The notes: generated from the letters alone by a model not told the origin. Shown: positions 40,941 to 54,245, numbered from the stretch's first letter. The stretch is DNA of 64,000 nt from an uncultured Pelagibacteraceae bacterium (GCA_902632315.1 CACPCD010000001.1:124001-188000), one strand, 5' to 3'. Numbers and translations are program-made.

Positions 40941-41629
40941 TGTCATCCAAAAGATTTAAAAAACTACCAGAAAAAACTTTGGAACTTTCAGCTCAAAGTT
41001 TTGATAGTTTATTACAAACGATAAAGAAAAATTGCACTACTAAATTTGATGAGTCTATAGATCTAAGCTTTCAAATAAATAATAAACAAAAAAAAGGTGA
41101 AGTAAACATAAGAACAGTTGTAAATCTTCCCGGCGGCACTGGTAAAAAAATTAAAGTTGCTGTAGTTTGTGAGGAAACAAAATCATCTGAAGCAAAAAAT
41201 GCAGGAGCTGACATTGTGGGAGGAGATGAATTTATAGATAAAATAAAAAATGGTGAAATGAACTTTGAAAAATTAATATGTACACCATCAATGATGATTA
41301 AACTTTCAAAACTTGGTAAAGTTTTAGGACCGAAAGGATTAATGCCAAATCCAAAATTAGGAACTGTAACTGATAATCTAAAATCTGCAGTAGCTGATGC
41401 AAAATCAGGCCAAGTAGAAATAAGAAATGACAAAGATGGAAATATAGGTCTTAGTGTTGGAAAAAAGTCCTTTGATAACGAGAAATTATCTAAAAACTTT
41501 ACCGCTGTTTTAGATGCCTTAGAAAAAGAAAAAGGAAATAATACTTTAAAAGGTGATTTAATAAAATCTGCTTTTATTACATCCACTATGGGTGTTTCAT
41601 ACAAAATAAAACTTGGAAAAAATATCTAA
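40940..41629 (+). CDS. rplA: Ribosomal protein L1
   Basis: 229 residues. VRTVVNLPGGTGK-like start of domain I (RTVVNLPGGTGKKIKV) and the hallmark LGPKGLMPNPKLGTVT in the hinge region. L1 forms the mobile stalk at the E site and in many bacteria represses its own L11-L1 operon; I could not identify the leader target here. Confidence 0.98.
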   Translation: MSSKRFKKLPEKTLELSAQSFDSLLQTIKKNCTTKFDESIDLSFQINNKQKKGEVNIRTVVNLPGGTGKKIKVAVVCEETKSSEAKNAGADIVGGDEFIDKIKNGEMNFEKLICTPSMMIKLSKLGKVLGPKGLMPNPKLGTVTDNLKSAVADAKSGQVEIRNDKDGNIGLSVGKKSFDNEKLSKNFTAVLDALEKEKGNNTLKGDLIKSAFITSTMGVSYKIKLGKNI

Positions 41630-41633
41630 TTTT

Positions 41634-42155
41634 ATGATGAACAAAGAACAAAAGAAAAATTATATAGCTGAAATGACATCTCAGTTTGAAAATAGTAAAG
41701 CAATAATGGTTACTCATTATCAAGGCCTTACTATGCCACAATTAGATGAATTAAGATCTAAGATGAGAGAACATGGAATAGTTTTTAAAATAACAAAAAA
41801 TAGAATTACAAAATTAGCTTTAGAGAAAACAAAATGTAAAGATTTATCGAATCTTTTTACTGGACCAACAGCAGTTGCTTTTGGTGAAGACGCAATTATG
41901 TCAGCTCGAATTTTATCTAAATTTGCAAAAGATAATGAAAATCTAAAGTTAATTGGCGGAATAATGGATAATGAAGTTTTAGATCAAGCTGGATTAATGA
42001 ATGTAGCAAATTTACCTACTTTGGATGAGGCAAGAGCTAATATTGTGGGTATTTTGAATGCCTCTGCTTCAAAATTGGTGAGTATTTTACTTGCACGATC
42101 GGAAAAAATGAGTAATTTACCCCCAGAAAATTCTGAAACACAACCTAAAGAGTAG
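41634..42155 (+). CDS. rplJ: Ribosomal protein L10
   Basis: 173 residues from the ATG at 41634 (ATGATG; either Met possible). The track start lies inside rplA and is not needed. [18 protein letters not shown] and [12 protein letters not shown] are family motifs. The C-terminal helix ([12 protein letters not shown] region) carries L7/L12 dimers. 5 bases before rplL. Confidence 0.97.
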   Translation: MMNKEQKKNYIAEMTSQFENSKAIMVTHYQGLTMPQLDELRSKMREHGIVFKITKNRITKLALEKTKCKDLSNLFTGPTAVAFGEDAIMSARILSKFAKDNENLKLIGGIMDNEVLDQAGLMNVANLPTLDEARANIVGILNASASKLVSILLARSEKMSNLPPENSETQPKE

Positions 42156-42160
42156 TACAT

Positions 42161-42526
42161 ATGCCTGACCTAAATAAAATTATCGACGATTTATCAAAAT
42201 TAACTGTTGCAGAAGCAGCAGATCTTTCAAAGCAATTAGAAGAAAAATGGGGAGTGACTCCAATGGCAGCAGCAGCCCCGGCAGCAGCTGGCGGTGCAGC
42301 AGCAGCTGAAGATAAGGATGACTTTACTATCATGTTAGTATCTGCTGGTGATAAAAAAATAAATGTCATTAAAGAAGTAAGAGCAGCTACTTCACTTGGA
42401 TTAAAAGAAGCGAAAGATTTAGTTGAGGGAGCACCAAAAGAGGTTAAAGCAGGTGTACCTAAAAAAGAAGCTGAGGAAATTAAAGCTAAATTAGAAGCTG
42501 CAGGCGCAAAAGTAGAACTTAAATAA
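42161..42526 (+). CDS. rplL: Ribosomal protein L7/L12
   Basis: 121 residues. N-terminal dimerisation part, an Ala/Gly-rich hinge ([16 protein letters not shown]), and the C-terminal factor-binding domain ([23 protein letters not shown]). Its GC content is locally raised by the alanine hinge. Followed by a strong stem-loop before rpoB. Confidence 0.99.
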   Translation: MPDLNKIIDDLSKLTVAEAADLSKQLEEKWGVTPMAAAAPAAAGGAAAAEDKDDFTIMLVSAGDKKINVIKEVRAATSLGLKEAKDLVEGAPKEVKAGVPKKEAEEIKAKLEAAGAKVELK

Positions 42527-42542
42527 ATTTAATAAGGATTTT

Positions 42543-42577
42543 TTTAAGTACTGATTAAAATGTGATCAGTATTTAAA
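42543..42577 (+). promoter_or_regulatory. rplL-rpoB intergenic stem-loop
   Basis: TTTAAGTACTGAT, loop TAAAATGTG, ATCAGTATTTAAA: a 13-bp stem with a single G-T pair, ending five bases before the rpoB ATG. No T-run follows. A candidate RNase III site or translational control element between the ribosomal and polymerase genes, as known in the E. coli rplL-rpoB gap. Confidence 0.6.
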
Positions 42578-42582
42578 CATTG

Positions 42583-45500
42583 ATGCAAATATCTTTTACT
42601 GAAAAAAAAAATATTAGAAAAAGCTTTGGTAAACTTAAAGAGAGTTTATCTATACCTAATTTAATAGAAGTTCAAAAAAATTCTTATAAAGAGCTTACAG
42701 ATTTTAATAAAGATGCAGGGGAGTTAGCAAAAGGTTTTGATAGAGTTTTTAAGAGTATATTCCCCATAGAGGATCTTAATGATAAAGCAACTCTTGAATA
42801 TGTATCTTATAGACTTGAAAAACCAAAGTTTGATGTTGAAGAATGTATCACTAGAGGATTAACTTACTCTTCAGCTTTAAAGTGCACTTTAAGATTAGTG
42901 GTTTATGAAATAGATCAAGAAAATAATACTAAAGACATATTATCGGCAAAAGAGCAAGAAGTTTATATGGGAGAAGTACCAATGATGACGAATAGTGGTA
43001 CTTTTATTACCAACGGAGTTCAACGAGTTGTTGTAAATCAAATGCACAGAAGTCCTGGTGTATTTTTTGATCATGATAAAGGAAAAACACACGCAAGTGG
43101 AAAATTATTATTCAATTGTAGAGTAATACCAAACAGAGGATCTTGGCTGGATTTTGAATATGATGTGAAAGATTTGTTATATTTTAAAATTGACAGAAAG
43201 AAAAAAATCTTAGCTTCAACTTTGCTCCTGGCTCTTGGTTTTTCCAAGTCTGAAATTGTTAATGAGTTTTATGAGAGTGAAAAGTTTATATATGATAGTA
43301 AAACAGAAAAATGGAAAACAAAATTTAATCCTGAAAATTATAAGGCAAAAAATTTCTCAGAAGAAGTAATTGATGCAAAAACTGGCAAGGTTGTCGTTAA
43401 AGTTGGTGACAAAATTAATTATTTAAATGCAAAGAAATTAGCTAACGAGGGGTTAAAAGATATTTTAGTTTCAAGTGAGTCATTACACGGTAAATTTTTA
43501 CATAAAGAGGTAAAGGTAGGTGATCAGGAGACTGATATATTTAAGATTGGAACTGAAATAAATGAAACCATAATTCAAAAAATTATTCAATCAAATATTC
43601 ACACACTAGATATTTCAATTACCAACTCAATTAATAAAGGACCATACTTACTTTTGACAATTCTGAACGATAAAAATAATACAAAAGATGAAGCAATAAC
43701 AGAAATTTATAAAATGCTAAGACCTGGTGAACCGCCAACAATTGAAATAGCTACACAAATTTTTAATAATTTATTTTTTAGTTCAGATAGATACGATTTA
43801 TCAGATGTAGGTAGAGTTAAAATGAACTCAAGATTAAATTTAGAATGCTCAGATAAAATAACAATTCTAAGAAATGATGATATAATTTCAATTATACGTA
43901 AAATGTTGGATTTAAGAGATGGAAAAGATGAGGTTGATGATATCGATCATTTGGGAAATAGACGTGTAAGATCAGTAGGTGAATTAGTTGAAAATCAAGC
44001 TCGTATAGGTGTTTACAGAATGGAAAGAGCAATAAAAGAAAAAATGACAACTTTAGATGTTGAGTCAGCTATGCCACAGGATTTAATAAATGCAAAACCT
44101 CTAACAGTTTCGTTGAAAGATTTTTTTGCAAGTTCGCAACTTTCTCAATTTATGGATCAGACAAATCCATTATCTGAAATTACTCATAAAAGAAGAGTCT
44201 CTGCACTAGGTCCTGGTGGATTGACAAGAGAAAGAGCTGGGTTTGAGGTACGTGATGTTCATCCAACTCATTATGGAAGAATATGTCCAATTGAAACTCC
44301 TGAAGGTCCAAACATTGGTCTCATAAATAGTTTATCTACTTATGCTAAAATTAATAAATATGGTTTTATTGAAAGTCCTTACAAAAGAGTAAAGAATGGA
44401 ATAGTACAAGATAAGGTTGAATATTTGTCAGCAATGGAGGAAACAAAGTTTACAGTAGCTCAAGCAAATACAAAAATAGACAAAAATGGAAAAATTATTG
44501 AGGAACTTGTCTCTTGTAGACAAAATTTAAATTTTCTCTTAGCCAAACCAGAGACTATTGATTATATCGACGTATCACCAAAGCAACTAGTTTCTGTAGC
44601 TGCATCATTAATTCCCTTCTTAGAAAACGATGATGCAAATAGAGCTTTAATGGGATCAAATATGATGAGGCAGGCCGTTCCTTTACTTAAACCAGAGTCA
44701 CCACTTGTTGGAACTGGTATTGAGAGTGATGTAGCACTTGATTCTGGTGTTACTATTGTTGCCAAAAGAGATGGTGTGGTTGATAAAATTGATGGTAAGA
44801 GAATAGTCATTAAGGCGACAGAAGAAACAGATTTCTCAAAATCTGGAGTTGATATTTACAATTTGCAAAAGTTTAAAAGATCTAACCAGAATACTTGCAT
44901 CAATCAACGTCCACTAGTTAGAGTTGGAGATAAAGTTAAAACGGGTGATATTATTGCTGATGGACCTTCAACAAAGCTTGGTGAATTAGCTTTAGGAAAA
45001 AATGTTACTGTAGCATTTATGCCATGGCAAGGTTATAATTTTGAGGATTCCATTCTTATATCTGAAAGATGTGTTACAGATGATGTTTTCACTTCTGTAC
45101 ATATTGTCGAATACGAAATTATGGCAAGGGATACAAAACTTGGCGAAGAGGAAATAACTAGAGATATCCCTAACGTTAATGAAGAGGCATTAAAAAACTT
45201 AGATGAGTCCGGTATAGTTTACATTGGAGCAGAAGTTAATGCTGGTGATATTTTAGTAGGAAAAGTTACTCCCAAAGGAGACTCAGCATCTGGCCCTGAA
45301 GAAAAATTATTGAGATCAATTTTTGGAGAAAAAGCCATTGATGTAACGGATACTTCACTTCGAATGTCTAGAGGAAGTAGTGGTACAGTAGTAGATGTAA
45401 GAGTTTTTAATAGGCACGGTATTGATAAAGACGAGAGATCAATTACAATTGAAAGAGCTGAAATAGAGCAAGTACAACAAGATAAAATCGTTGAGGAAGA

Positions 45501-46671
45501 AATCTTAGAGAGAAGTATTAAACAAAGAGCTTCTCAAATCTTATCTGGGGTTTCATTAAATAAAAAAATCAAAGATGTTGACGCAGGTACTAAACTAGAT
45601 TTTGATGTAATAAATAAACTAAGTATTAATGATGTTTTCAAAATTTCAACAGGCAATTCTAAAAATGAGGAAACTTTTGCACAGTTGAAAGATCAGTATA
45701 ATAAAGCCAAACAAGATATTACAGAAAGATTTGAAGACAAAGTCTTAAAAATAAGAAGCGGCGACGACTTACTACCAAGTGTCATGAAAATGGTTAAGGT
45801 GTTTGTTGCTATTAAAAGAAGACTAAGACCAGGTGATAAAATGTCTGGTAGACATGGTAATAAAGGGGTCGTAAGTAAAATAGTCCCAGTTGAAGATATG
45901 CCTTACAGAGAAGATGGAAGACCTGTAGATATTGTTTTAAACCCCTTAGGAGTACCAAGCCGTATGAATGTAGGTCAAATTTTAGAAACTCATCTTGGAT
46001 GGGCTTGTAAGGAGTTTGGAGAAGAAGTCAGAAAACTAGTAGATGAGAATAATAAGAAGATTGAGAAGACTCAAAAAATAGCTGATTTTTTAAAATCAGT
46101 TTATGGTGAAGAAATCTTTAATGATAAAGTGGATAAATTAAGTAAATCAGAGTTTAGAGATTTATGTGAGAATCTACAAAATGGAGTTGCTATTTCAACA
46201 CCCGTATTTGATGGTGCGAAAGAGAAAAATGTAACAGAAATGTTAGAATTAGCTAAACTTCCAAAATCTGGACAAACTTTTTTATGGGATGGCAGAACAG
46301 GTGAAAAATTTGATAGACCTGTAACCGTTGGAATAATTTATATGTTAAAACTTCATCATCTGGTCGAAGATAAAATCCATGCAAGATCAACAGGTCCTTA
46401 TAGTTTAGTCACTCAACAACCACTTGGTGGAAAAGCCCAATTAGGTGGACAGAGATTTGGTGAAATGGAAGTTTGGGCTCTAGAGGCATATGGCGCATCT
46501 TATACTCTTCAGGAAATTTTAACTGTAAAATCTGATGACGTAGCTGGTCGTGTAAAAGTATACGAAACTATAGTCAAAGGAGAAGAAAATTTTGAGTCAG
46601 GTATTCCTGAATCATTTAATGTTTTAGTAAAAGAAATAAAATCATTAGCTTTAAACGTGGAATTAAATTAA
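42583..46671 (+). CDS. rpoB: RNA polymerase beta subunit
   Basis: 1362 residues from the ATG at 42583; the track used the TTG just before. Intact blocks include [22 protein letters not shown] (rifampicin-binding region, wild-type pattern), [18 protein letters not shown], and [14 protein letters not shown] near the active site, up to [23 protein letters not shown]. Transcribed with rplKAJL and rpoC; 2 bases separate it from rpoC. Confidence 0.99.
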   Translation: MQISFTEKKNIRKSFGKLKESLSIPNLIEVQKNSYKELTDFNKDAGELAKGFDRVFKSIFPIEDLNDKATLEYVSYRLEKPKFDVEECITRGLTYSSALKCTLRLVVYEIDQENNTKDILSAKEQEVYMGEVPMMTNSGTFITNGVQRVVVNQMHRSPGVFFDHDKGKTHASGKLLFNCRVIPNRGSWLDFEYDVKDLLYFKIDRKKKILASTLLLALGFSKSEIVNEFYESEKFIYDSKTEKWKTKFNPENYKAKNFSEEVIDAKTGKVVVKVGDKINYLNAKKLANEGLKDILVSSESLHGKFLHKEVKVGDQETDIFKIGTEINETIIQKIIQSNIHTLDISITNSINKGPYLLLTILNDKNNTKDEAITEIYKMLRPGEPPTIEIATQIFNNLFFSSDRYDLSDVGRVKMNSRLNLECSDKITILRNDDIISIIRKMLDLRDGKDEVDDIDHLGNRRVRSVGELVENQARIGVYRMERAIKEKMTTLDVESAMPQDLINAKPLTVSLKDFFASSQLSQFMDQTNPLSEITHKRRVSALGPGGLTRERAGFEVRDVHPTHYGRICPIETPEGPNIGLINSLSTYAKINKYGFIESPYKRVKNGIVQDKVEYLSAMEETKFTVAQANTKIDKNGKIIEELVSCRQNLNFLLAKPETIDYIDVSPKQLVSVAASLIPFLENDDANRALMGSNMMRQAVPLLKPESPLVGTGIESDVALDSGVTIVAKRDGVVDKIDGKRIVIKATEETDFSKSGVDIYNLQKFKRSNQNTCINQRPLVRVGDKVKTGDIIADGPSTKLGELALGKNVTVAFMPWQGYNFEDSILISERCVTDDVFTSVHIVEYEIMARDTKLGEEEITRDIPNVNEEALKNLDESGIVYIGAEVNAGDILVGKVTPKGDSASGPEEKLLRSIFGEKAIDVTDTSLRMSRGSSGTVVDVRVFNRHGIDKDERSITIERAEIEQVQQDKIVEEEILERSIKQRASQILSGVSLNKKIKDVDAGTKLDFDVINKLSINDVFKISTGNSKNEETFAQLKDQYNKAKQDITERFEDKVLKIRSGDDLLPSVMKMVKVFVAIKRRLRPGDKMSGRHGNKGVVSKIVPVEDMPYREDGRPVDIVLNPLGVPSRMNVGQILETHLGWACKEFGEEVRKLVDENNKKIEKTQKIADFLKSVYGEEIFNDKVDKLSKSEFRDLCENLQNGVAISTPVFDGAKEKNVTEMLELAKLPKSGQTFLWDGRTGEKFDRPVTVGIIYMLKLHHLVEDKIHARSTGPYSLVTQQPLGGKAQLGGQRFGEMEVWALEAYGASYTLQEILTVKSDDVAGRVKVYETIVKGEENFESGIPESFNVLVKEIKSLALNVELN

Positions 46672-46673
46672 TT

Positions 46674-49600
46674 ATGAAAAAAGAATTAACAGATCTGTTT
46701 AAAAACTCCGAAATATCAGAGGCTCAAAATTTTAATAGTATTAAGATAACACTAGCTAGTCCGGAAAAAATAAAATCTTGGACATATGGAGAAATAAAAA
46801 AACCTGAAACAATTAATTACAGAACTTTTAGGCCTGAAAAAGACGGTTTATTTTGTGCAAGAATTTTTGGACCGATAAAAGATTATGAATGTTTATGTGG
46901 GAAGTATAAAAGAATGAAATTTAGAGGAATTATTTGTGAAAAATGTGGAGTTGAGGTCACAAAATCAAACGTTCGAAGAGAGAGAATGGGTCATATTAAC
47001 TTAGCTACACCAGTTGCACACATTTGGTTTTTAAAATCATTACCTAGCCGAATTGCTTTAGCAGTAGATATGAAGCTCAAAGAGATTGAAAGAGTTTTAT
47101 ATTTTGAAAATTTCATAGTAATAGAACCTGGTCTTACAAATCTTCAAAAAAATCAGTTATTAAATGAGGAAGAATTAGCAAAATATCAAGATGAATTTGG
47201 TGAGGAGGCATTTACAGCAGGTATTGGAGCTGAAGCTGTATTAGAAATGTTAAAAAATTTAGATTTAGAAACTGAAAAAAAGAGTCTTGTAAACTATATT
47301 AAAGAAACAAAATCAAAAGTTAATGAAGAAAGAGCTATAAAGAGACTTAAGCTCATAGAATCATTTATTGAAACGGGACAAAAACCAGAATGGATGATAA
47401 TGACTGTTGTTCCAGTTATTCCTCCAGAGTTGAGACCACTTGTGCCCCTAGACGGAGGAAGATTTGCCACTTCAGATTTAAATGATCTCTATAGAAGAGT
47501 AATTAATAGAAATAATCGTTTAAAAAGACTTATCGATTTAAAAGCTCCAGATATTATCGTCAGAAATGAAAAAAGAATGCTTCAAGAGTCTGTTGATGCT
47601 CTTTTTGATAATGGCAGAAGGGGCAGGGTTATTACTGGAACAGGAAAAAGACCATTAAAATCACTAGCTGAGATGTTAAAGGGTAAGCAGGGTAGATTTA
47701 GACAAAACTTACTTGGAAAAAGAGTCGATTACTCAGGACGATCTGTAATTGTTGTAGGTCCAGATCTTAAGCTTCATGAATGTGGATTACCAAAAAAAAT
47801 GGCATTAGAACTTTTTAAACCATTTTTATATGCTAGGCTGAATAAACTAGGTTTAGCCTCGACAATTAAACAGGCAAAAAAATTAGTTGAGAAAGAAACT
47901 AATGCAGTGTGGGATGCTCTTGAACTTATAGTAAGAGAACACCCAGTCTTATTAAATAGGGCTCCAACTCTTCATAGATTAGGTGTACAAGCTTTTGAAC
48001 CTAAACTTATTGAGGGTGACGCAATAGAACTTCATCCGTTAACTTGTGCAGCTTTCAATGCTGATTTTGACGGTGATCAAATGGCAGTACATGTACCATT
48101 AAGTTTGGAAGCTCAATTAGAGGCAAGAATATTAATGTTGTCAACAAATAATATTCTTTCACCATCAAATGGAAAACCGATCATAGTACCAAGTCAGGAT
48201 ATGATTTTAGGAATTTATTACTTATCTCAAGAACCAATTCATGAAAAACCAGCAGGATATTTTGTTAATGCAGATCAGATTGAATTTGCGTTATCTAGTG
48301 GACAAATTAAAGTACATAGTACAATTATTTCAAGATTTGAGACAGTCGATGAAAATGGTAACAAGAAATTTGAAAAGTATACATCAACAGCAGGTCGATT
48401 TTTACTTGCAAATCTTTTGCCAAAAAATAGTAAAATTAAATTCTCTTTAATTGATAGGCTTTTACCAAAAAAAGTTGTTTCAGAAATAATTGATATTGTA
48501 TTTAGATTTTGTGGTCAAAAAACAACAGTTATATTTTGTGATAAATTAAAAGATTTAGGATTTAAACATGCATTCAAAGCAGGAATATCATTTGGAAAAG
48601 ATGATCTAGTAATTCCAGCAAATAAGACACAGTTAATTGAGGATACAAAAAAGTTAATTAAAGATTACGAAAATCAATATGCTGAAGGTTTAATTACTAG
48701 AGGAGAAAAATATAACAAAGTTGTTGATGCGTGGTCTAAATGTACAGATAAAGTTGCTGGTGAGATGATGCGAGGAATATCTGCGACTGAAAAAACATCT
48801 GATGGACTAAAAATTAATTCTGTATTTATGATGGCAGATAGTGGTGCGAGAGGTTCTGCTGCTCAAATGAAACAATTAGCAGGAATGCGAGGTCTTATTG
48901 CAAAGCCATCTGGAGAAATTATTGAAAGTCCAATTATCTCAAATTTCAAAGAGGGTCTTACAGCTCTTGAATACTTCAATTCAACACATGGAGCTAGAAA
49001 AGGGCTAGCTGATACAGCCCTTAAAACCGCGAGTTCTGGATATCTAACAAGAAGACTTTGTGACGTTGCTCAAGATTTAACTATCACAAAAATGAATTGT
49101 GAAAATCCTGGATTTATAGAATTATCTGAAATTTTAGAGGGTGGAAATGTTGTGGTCAGTTTGTCAGAAAGAGCTTTAGGTAGAGTAACTGCAACAGATG
49201 TTAAACATCCTTTAACAGGAGAAGTTTTAATTAAGAAAAAAACTATGATTGATGAGGCTGGTTGTGATCTTATCGATGCAGCAGGAATTAAATCATTAAA
49301 AGTTTATTCGGTTATGACGTGTAGCTCAAAAGAAGGTGTTTGTGCAACATGTTATGGAAGAGATTTATCTAGAGGAAAAATGGTTCATGTTGGAGAAGCG
49401 ATTGGAATGATTTCTGCTCAGTCTATAGGAGAACCTGGAACACAACTTACTATGAGAACCTTTCACGTAGGTGGAACAGCATCAGTTAAACAAGAGTCTC
49501 AAATCATTAGTAAATCTGCAGGAACCTTAAAAATTATTAATTCAAATATATTAGAGGATTCAAAAAAGAATTTGATTGTGATGGGAAGAAATACTCAACT

Positions 49601-50837
49601 TTCTATTGAAGATGATAATGGAGTTCAAATAGCGGTATATAAAGTTGCTTATGGTTCTAAGCTATTTTTTAAGAATGGTGATAAAGTAAACGCAAACACA
49701 AAAATTTGCGAATGGGATCCCTACACAACACCTGTAATTGCAGAAAAAAGTGGAATTGCAAGTTATGTTGATTTGATTGACAGTGTTTCTATACAAGAAA
49801 CTACAGATGACGCTACAGGAATTTCCTCAAAGTCAGTAATTGATTGGCGATCACAATCAAAAAGTACAGATTTAAAACCTAGAATTACATTAAGAGATGA
49901 AAAAGGAAATGTGATAAAAAAAGCGGATGATAATGAGGCTAGATATTATTTAGTTCCAGATTCAATTCTTTCTGTAAAAGATGGTCAAAAAGTTTCAGCA
50001 GGTGATGTAATAGCTAGACTTCCAAAAGAAACAACAAAAACAAAAGATATTACAGGAGGACTACCAAGAGTAGCTGAACTGTTTGAGGCAAGAAAAGCAA
50101 AAGATAGCGCAATAATTGCAGAAAATGATGGTCAAGTAGTATTTGGAAAAGAAGTGAGAGGCAAACAAAGAGTTTCAATTGTACCCGAGGATGGTGCTGA
50201 ACCGTCAAATTATTTAATACCAAAAGGAAAGCATATTAATTTTAATCAAGGCGAAAAAATTAAAAAAGGTGAATACCTACTAGATGGTCAACCTTTGCCA
50301 CATGATATCTTGAGGATATTAGGTATTAAAGATCTTACAGAATATTTTGTAAATCAAGTGCAAGAAGTTTACAGGTTACAAGGTGTGATAATTAATGACA
50401 AGCATATAGAAACAATATTAAGACAAATGCTCAAAAAAGTAGAGGTTAAAAGTTCTGGAGATTCAAGTTATCTACCTGGTGAAATAGTTGATAGAATCAA
50501 ATTTGATCTAGTGAATGAGAAATTAAAATCTGAAGGTAAAAATATTGCCACTGGAGAAAGAGTTTTAATGGGTATTACAAAAGCATCTTTACAAACAGAG
50601 TCCTTTATTTCCGCTGCGTCATTTCAAGAAACTACTAGAGTGTTAACAGATGCGGCTATTAAGGGTAAAGTAGATCCATTAAATGGTTTAAAAGAAAATG
50701 TAATAGTTGGAAGATTGGTCCCGGCTGGCACAGGTAATATAAAGAATAAATGGAACAAAAAAGCACTTGAGGAGGATAATAAATTCCTCTCTGAACAAGA
50801 AAAAATTGAACCTTCAGAAACTCAAATAAATCAATAA
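46674..50837 (+). CDS. rpoC: RNA polymerase beta' subunit
   Basis: 1387 residues. The N-terminal zinc ribbon ([20 protein letters not shown]), the catalytic magnesium motif [15 protein letters not shown], the second zinc site ([16 protein letters not shown]) and the trigger-loop region ([16 protein letters not shown]) are all present. The Glu/Gln-rich C-terminal tail is normal for alphaproteobacteria. A promoter-like gap of 166 bp follows before rpsL. Confidence 0.99.
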   Translation: MKKELTDLFKNSEISEAQNFNSIKITLASPEKIKSWTYGEIKKPETINYRTFRPEKDGLFCARIFGPIKDYECLCGKYKRMKFRGIICEKCGVEVTKSNVRRERMGHINLATPVAHIWFLKSLPSRIALAVDMKLKEIERVLYFENFIVIEPGLTNLQKNQLLNEEELAKYQDEFGEEAFTAGIGAEAVLEMLKNLDLETEKKSLVNYIKETKSKVNEERAIKRLKLIESFIETGQKPEWMIMTVVPVIPPELRPLVPLDGGRFATSDLNDLYRRVINRNNRLKRLIDLKAPDIIVRNEKRMLQESVDALFDNGRRGRVITGTGKRPLKSLAEMLKGKQGRFRQNLLGKRVDYSGRSVIVVGPDLKLHECGLPKKMALELFKPFLYARLNKLGLASTIKQAKKLVEKETNAVWDALELIVREHPVLLNRAPTLHRLGVQAFEPKLIEGDAIELHPLTCAAFNADFDGDQMAVHVPLSLEAQLEARILMLSTNNILSPSNGKPIIVPSQDMILGIYYLSQEPIHEKPAGYFVNADQIEFALSSGQIKVHSTIISRFETVDENGNKKFEKYTSTAGRFLLANLLPKNSKIKFSLIDRLLPKKVVSEIIDIVFRFCGQKTTVIFCDKLKDLGFKHAFKAGISFGKDDLVIPANKTQLIEDTKKLIKDYENQYAEGLITRGEKYNKVVDAWSKCTDKVAGEMMRGISATEKTSDGLKINSVFMMADSGARGSAAQMKQLAGMRGLIAKPSGEIIESPIISNFKEGLTALEYFNSTHGARKGLADTALKTASSGYLTRRLCDVAQDLTITKMNCENPGFIELSEILEGGNVVVSLSERALGRVTATDVKHPLTGEVLIKKKTMIDEAGCDLIDAAGIKSLKVYSVMTCSSKEGVCATCYGRDLSRGKMVHVGEAIGMISAQSIGEPGTQLTMRTFHVGGTASVKQESQIISKSAGTLKIINSNILEDSKKNLIVMGRNTQLSIEDDNGVQIAVYKVAYGSKLFFKNGDKVNANTKICEWDPYTTPVIAEKSGIASYVDLIDSVSIQETTDDATGISSKSVIDWRSQSKSTDLKPRITLRDEKGNVIKKADDNEARYYLVPDSILSVKDGQKVSAGDVIARLPKETTKTKDITGGLPRVAELFEARKAKDSAIIAENDGQVVFGKEVRGKQRVSIVPEDGAEPSNYLIPKGKHINFNQGEKIKKGEYLLDGQPLPHDILRILGIKDLTEYFVNQVQEVYRLQGVIINDKHIETILRQMLKKVEVKSSGDSSYLPGEIVDRIKFDLVNEKLKSEGKNIATGERVLMGITKASLQTESFISAASFQETTRVLTDAAIKGKVDPLNGLKENVIVGRLVPAGTGNIKNKWNKKALEEDNKFLSEQEKIEPSETQINQ

Positions 50838-50866
50838 AAATAGTCCTTAAGTTAACTAGTTTTAGT

Positions 50867-50894
50867 TTGACAAAGTCAAATTTATTAGTATTTT
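50867..50894 (+). promoter_or_regulatory. Putative str-operon promoter
   Basis: TTGACA, 16-base spacer, TATTTT, about 110 bases before rpsL in the only sizeable gap of the ribosomal region. A TAGTAC/GTACTA inverted repeat (about 50917-50937) lies in the leader. Confidence 0.5.
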
Positions 50895-51003
50895 GGCGAT
50901 GTTTTTGGTTGGAATGTAGTACTAATCTACTGTACTAAACGCTGCCACGAATAACCTGTCAGTTATTTCACTCAAAATCACAACAATTATACAAATAAAA
51001 TTT

Positions 51004-51375
51004 ATGCCGACTATTAACCAGTTGCTGAAAAAGAAAAGAGTAAAACAAATAAATAGGAATAAAGTTCCTGCTCTTGAAAAACAACCTCTTAAAAGAGGTG
51101 TTTGTGTAAAGGTTTATACAACAACACCAAAGAAACCAAATTCAGCATTAAGAAAGGTCGCGAGGGTCAGATTATCTAATGGTTTTGAAGTAACCGCCTA
51201 TATACCCGGTGAAGGTCATAACTTACAAGAACACTCAGTAGTGTTAATTAGAGGTGGACGTGTAAAAGATTTACCTGGTGTAAGATATCATATCTTGAGA
51301 GGCAATTTAGATACCCAGGGAGTGGCTAATAGAAAAAAAAGAAGATCTTTATATGGAACTAAAAAAGGTAAATAA
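51004..51375 (+). CDS. rpsL: Ribosomal protein S12
   Basis: 123 residues. Loop [17 protein letters not shown] with Lys at the streptomycin-determining position (wild type) and the [10 protein letters not shown] motif. Decoding-centre protein and first gene of the str operon; rpsG follows after 2 bases. Confidence 0.99.
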   Translation: MPTINQLLKKKRVKQINRNKVPALEKQPLKRGVCVKVYTTTPKKPNSALRKVARVRLSNGFEVTAYIPGEGHNLQEHSVVLIRGGRVKDLPGVRYHILRGNLDTQGVANRKKRRSLYGTKKGK

Positions 51376-51377
51376 AG

Positions 51378-51848
51378 ATGTCTAGAAAAAAAACACAACC
51401 CAAAAAAAATGTTGTTCCAGACCCAAAATTTAATTCAACTATAATTCCAAAGTTAATTAACAACATAATGTATGATGGTAAAAGAGGAGTAGCTACGAAA
51501 ATAGTTTACGATGCAATAGAAAAAATAAAGACAAAATCAAAAGACGAACCAATAAATATCTTTAACGAGGCAATCAATAATATCAAACCAACAGTTGAAG
51601 TAAGATCTAGAAGAGTTGGTGGAGCCACATATCAGGTCCCAGTAGAGGTGAAAAGTAAAAGAGCTCAAGCTTTAGCAATTAGATGGTTAGTCGACTCTGC
51701 AAGAAAAAGAAAAGATAAACATATGTCTGATAAAATATTTAATGAATTATATGATGCATACGAAAAAAAAGGTGCAGCAGTAAAAAAAAGAGAGGATGTA
51801 CATAAGATGGCGGAGTCTAATAAGGCTTTTGCTCATTTTAGATGGTAA
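51378..51848 (+). CDS. rpsG: Ribosomal protein S7
   Basis: 156 residues. VRSRRVGGATYQVPVEV and the C-terminal KREDVHKMAESNKAFAHFRW are family landmarks. Nucleates assembly of the 30S head; in E. coli it regulates the str operon. fusA begins 6 bases later. Confidence 0.99.
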   Translation: MSRKKTQPKKNVVPDPKFNSTIIPKLINNIMYDGKRGVATKIVYDAIEKIKTKSKDEPINIFNEAINNIKPTVEVRSRRVGGATYQVPVEVKSKRAQALAIRWLVDSARKRKDKHMSDKIFNELYDAYEKKGAAVKKREDVHKMAESNKAFAHFRW

Positions 51849-51854
51849 TAAATT

Positions 51855-53933
51855 ATGGCTAGGACTCATACTTTAGATAAATATAGAAATATTGGGATCA
51901 TGGCTCATATTGATGCTGGTAAAACGACAACAACTGAAAGAATTTTATACTACACAGGCAAAAGTCATAAGATAGGAGAGGTACATGATGGTGCTGCAAC
52001 AATGGATTGGATGGAGCAGGAGCAAGAAAGAGGTATAACCATCACCTCAGCAGCTACTACATGTTTTTGGCAAGATCATAGAATAAATATTATTGATACA
52101 CCGGGTCATGTTGATTTTACGATTGAAGTCGAGAGATCTCTTAAAGTTTTAGATGGTGCTGTTGCTGTATTTGATGGTGTCGCAGGAGTTGAACCACAAT
52201 CTGAAACTGTTTGGAGACAAGCAGATAAATATAAAGTTCCTAGGATTTGTTTTGTTAACAAATTAGACAGAACAGGAGCAGATTTTTTTAGATGTGTAGA
52301 AATGATCAAAGATAGATTAGGTGCAAAACCATTAGTCATACAAGTACCGATTGGGATTGAAGCTTCACTTTCAGGTGTAGTAGATCTCGTAAAAATGAAG
52401 GCTCAAGTTTGGAAAAATGAGGCTCTAGGAGCTGAATGGGAATATAAAGAAATTCCAGATGATCTAAAAGAAATTTCACAAAAGTATAGAACAGAATTGG
52501 TTGAGATGGCTGTTGAGCAAGATGAAAAATTAATGGAAGCTTATTTAAATGGAGATGAAATTAAAGAGGAAGATTTAATTAAATGTATTAGAAAAGGAAC
52601 TTTAAATTTCAGTTTTGTTCCAGTATTAACAGGTTCTGCCTTTAAAAATAAAGGTGTCCAGCCACTTTTAGATGCTGTAATAAATTATCTTCCTAGCCCA
52701 ATTGATATCGGATCTATTAAGGGGACTAAATTAGGATCTGATGATGAGATTGAGATGAAATTTGATGATAGCGCTCCTTTCTCAGCCCTTGCTTTTAAAG
52801 TAGCGAATGACCCATTTGTAGGATCATTAACTTTTATTAGAATATATTCTGGTACAATTAAAACAGGTACTGCAGTTTATAATTCTTCAAAAGAAAAAGA
52901 AGAAAGAGTGGGTAGAATGCTCCTTATGCATGCTAATTCTAGAGAAGATATAAAAGAGGCTAATGCTGGTGACATTGTATCCTTAGCTGGTTTGAAAAAT
53001 ACGATAACTGGCCACACTTTATGCAATAAGGAAAATTCTGTATTGCTAGAGCCAATGGAGTTTCCAGACCCAGTTATTGAAATAGCAGTAGAGCCAAAAA
53101 CAAAAGCTGACCAAGAAAAAATGGGTGAGGCTTTAGGAAGATTAGCTAAAGAAGATCCTTCTTTCAGAGTTTCATCAGATGAGGAGTCTGGGCAAACCAT
53201 CATCAAAGGTATGGGTGAGCTTCATTTAGATATAATTGTTGATAGAATGAAAAGAGAATTTAAGGTAGAAGCTAATGTAGGAGCTCCTCAAGTTGCATAC
53301 AGAGAAACAATAGAAAATTCATCTGAAATTGAATACACCCATAAAAAACAAAGTGGTGGAGCAGGTCAGTTTGCAAAAGTTAAACTGCTTGTTGAGCCGC
53401 AAGAACCAGGAAAAGGAAGAGCAGTTGAGAGTAAAATTAAAGGTGGAGCTATACCTAAAGAATTTATTCCAGGTGTTGAAAAGGGAATAGAAACAGTTTC
53501 TGATGGAGGAATATTAGCAGGTTTTCCAATGATAGATTATAAAGTTACAATTATTGATGGTCTTCATCACGATGTTGACTCAAGTGTTTTGGCTTTTGAA
53601 TTAGCAAGTAGAGCATGTTTTAAAGAAGCGTGCACTAAGGGTGGATTAAAATTACTTGAACCTGTAATGAGAGTAGAAGTAGTTACACCAGAGGATTATA
53701 TGGGTGATGTTATTGGAGATTTAAATAGTCGAAGAGGTCAAATTAGCACCCAAGAGCAGAGAGGAAATGCTACAGTAATTACAGCAATGGTTCCTCTAGC
53801 AAATATGTTTGGTTACATTAATAGCTTAAGATCAATGTCTCAAGGAAGAGCTCAATACTCAATGTTTTTTGATCATTATGCGAAAGTACCACAAAATGTT
53901 CAAGACGAAGTAACAAAAAAGATTGCAGGATAA
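51855..53933 (+). CDS. fusA: Elongation factor G
   Basis: 692 residues, full length. G1 [15 protein letters not shown], switch [30 protein letters not shown], then domains II-V to the C-terminus ([18 protein letters not shown]). Translocase of the ribosome. Here it is followed directly by rpsJ with no tuf in between. Confidence 0.99.
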   Translation: MARTHTLDKYRNIGIMAHIDAGKTTTTERILYYTGKSHKIGEVHDGAATMDWMEQEQERGITITSAATTCFWQDHRINIIDTPGHVDFTIEVERSLKVLDGAVAVFDGVAGVEPQSETVWRQADKYKVPRICFVNKLDRTGADFFRCVEMIKDRLGAKPLVIQVPIGIEASLSGVVDLVKMKAQVWKNEALGAEWEYKEIPDDLKEISQKYRTELVEMAVEQDEKLMEAYLNGDEIKEEDLIKCIRKGTLNFSFVPVLTGSAFKNKGVQPLLDAVINYLPSPIDIGSIKGTKLGSDDEIEMKFDDSAPFSALAFKVANDPFVGSLTFIRIYSGTIKTGTAVYNSSKEKEERVGRMLLMHANSREDIKEANAGDIVSLAGLKNTITGHTLCNKENSVLLEPMEFPDPVIEIAVEPKTKADQEKMGEALGRLAKEDPSFRVSSDEESGQTIIKGMGELHLDIIVDRMKREFKVEANVGAPQVAYRETIENSSEIEYTHKKQSGGAGQFAKVKLLVEPQEPGKGRAVESKIKGGAIPKEFIPGVEKGIETVSDGGILAGFPMIDYKVTIIDGLHHDVDSSVLAFELASRACFKEACTKGGLKLLEPVMRVEVVTPEDYMGDVIGDLNSRRGQISTQEQRGNATVITAMVPLANMFGYINSLRSMSQGRAQYSMFFDHYAKVPQNVQDEVTKKIAG

Positions 53934-53934
53934 G

Positions 53935-54243
53935 ATGGAGAAACAAAATATTCGAATAAAACTTAGAGCATACGACAATAAAATTTTGGATGCATCTACA
54001 GAAGAAATAGTCAATACAGTTAAAAGAACTGGTGCAACAATTAAAGGACCGATTCCGCTACCTACTAGAATTGAAAGATATACAGTTTTAAGATCCCCAC
54101 ATATAGATAAAAAAAGTAGAGAACAATTTGAATCAAGAACACATAAAAGATTAATAGATATAATTGAACCAACACCACAAACAGTTGAAGCTTTAATGAA
54201 ACTTGATTTAGCTTCAGGTGTTGATGTGGAGATTAAGATTTAA
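53935..54243 (+). CDS. rpsJ: Ribosomal protein S10
   Basis: 102 residues from the ATG one base after the fusA stop; the track start inside fusA is not needed. [17 protein letters not shown] and the ribosome-assembly loop [29 protein letters not shown] are present. Also the NusB/NusG partner in antitermination. First gene of the S10 operon. Confidence 0.98.
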   Translation: MEKQNIRIKLRAYDNKILDASTEEIVNTVKRTGATIKGPIPLPTRIERYTVLRSPHIDKKSREQFESRTHKRLIDIIEPTPQTVEALMKLDLASGVDVEIKI

Positions 54244-54245
54244 TT

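Noticed and set aside
41071-41604. 177-codon minus-strand ORF opposite rplA
   Set aside because: Shadow frame of a highly conserved ribosomal gene; the same applies to other antisense ORFs in 38-63 kb.
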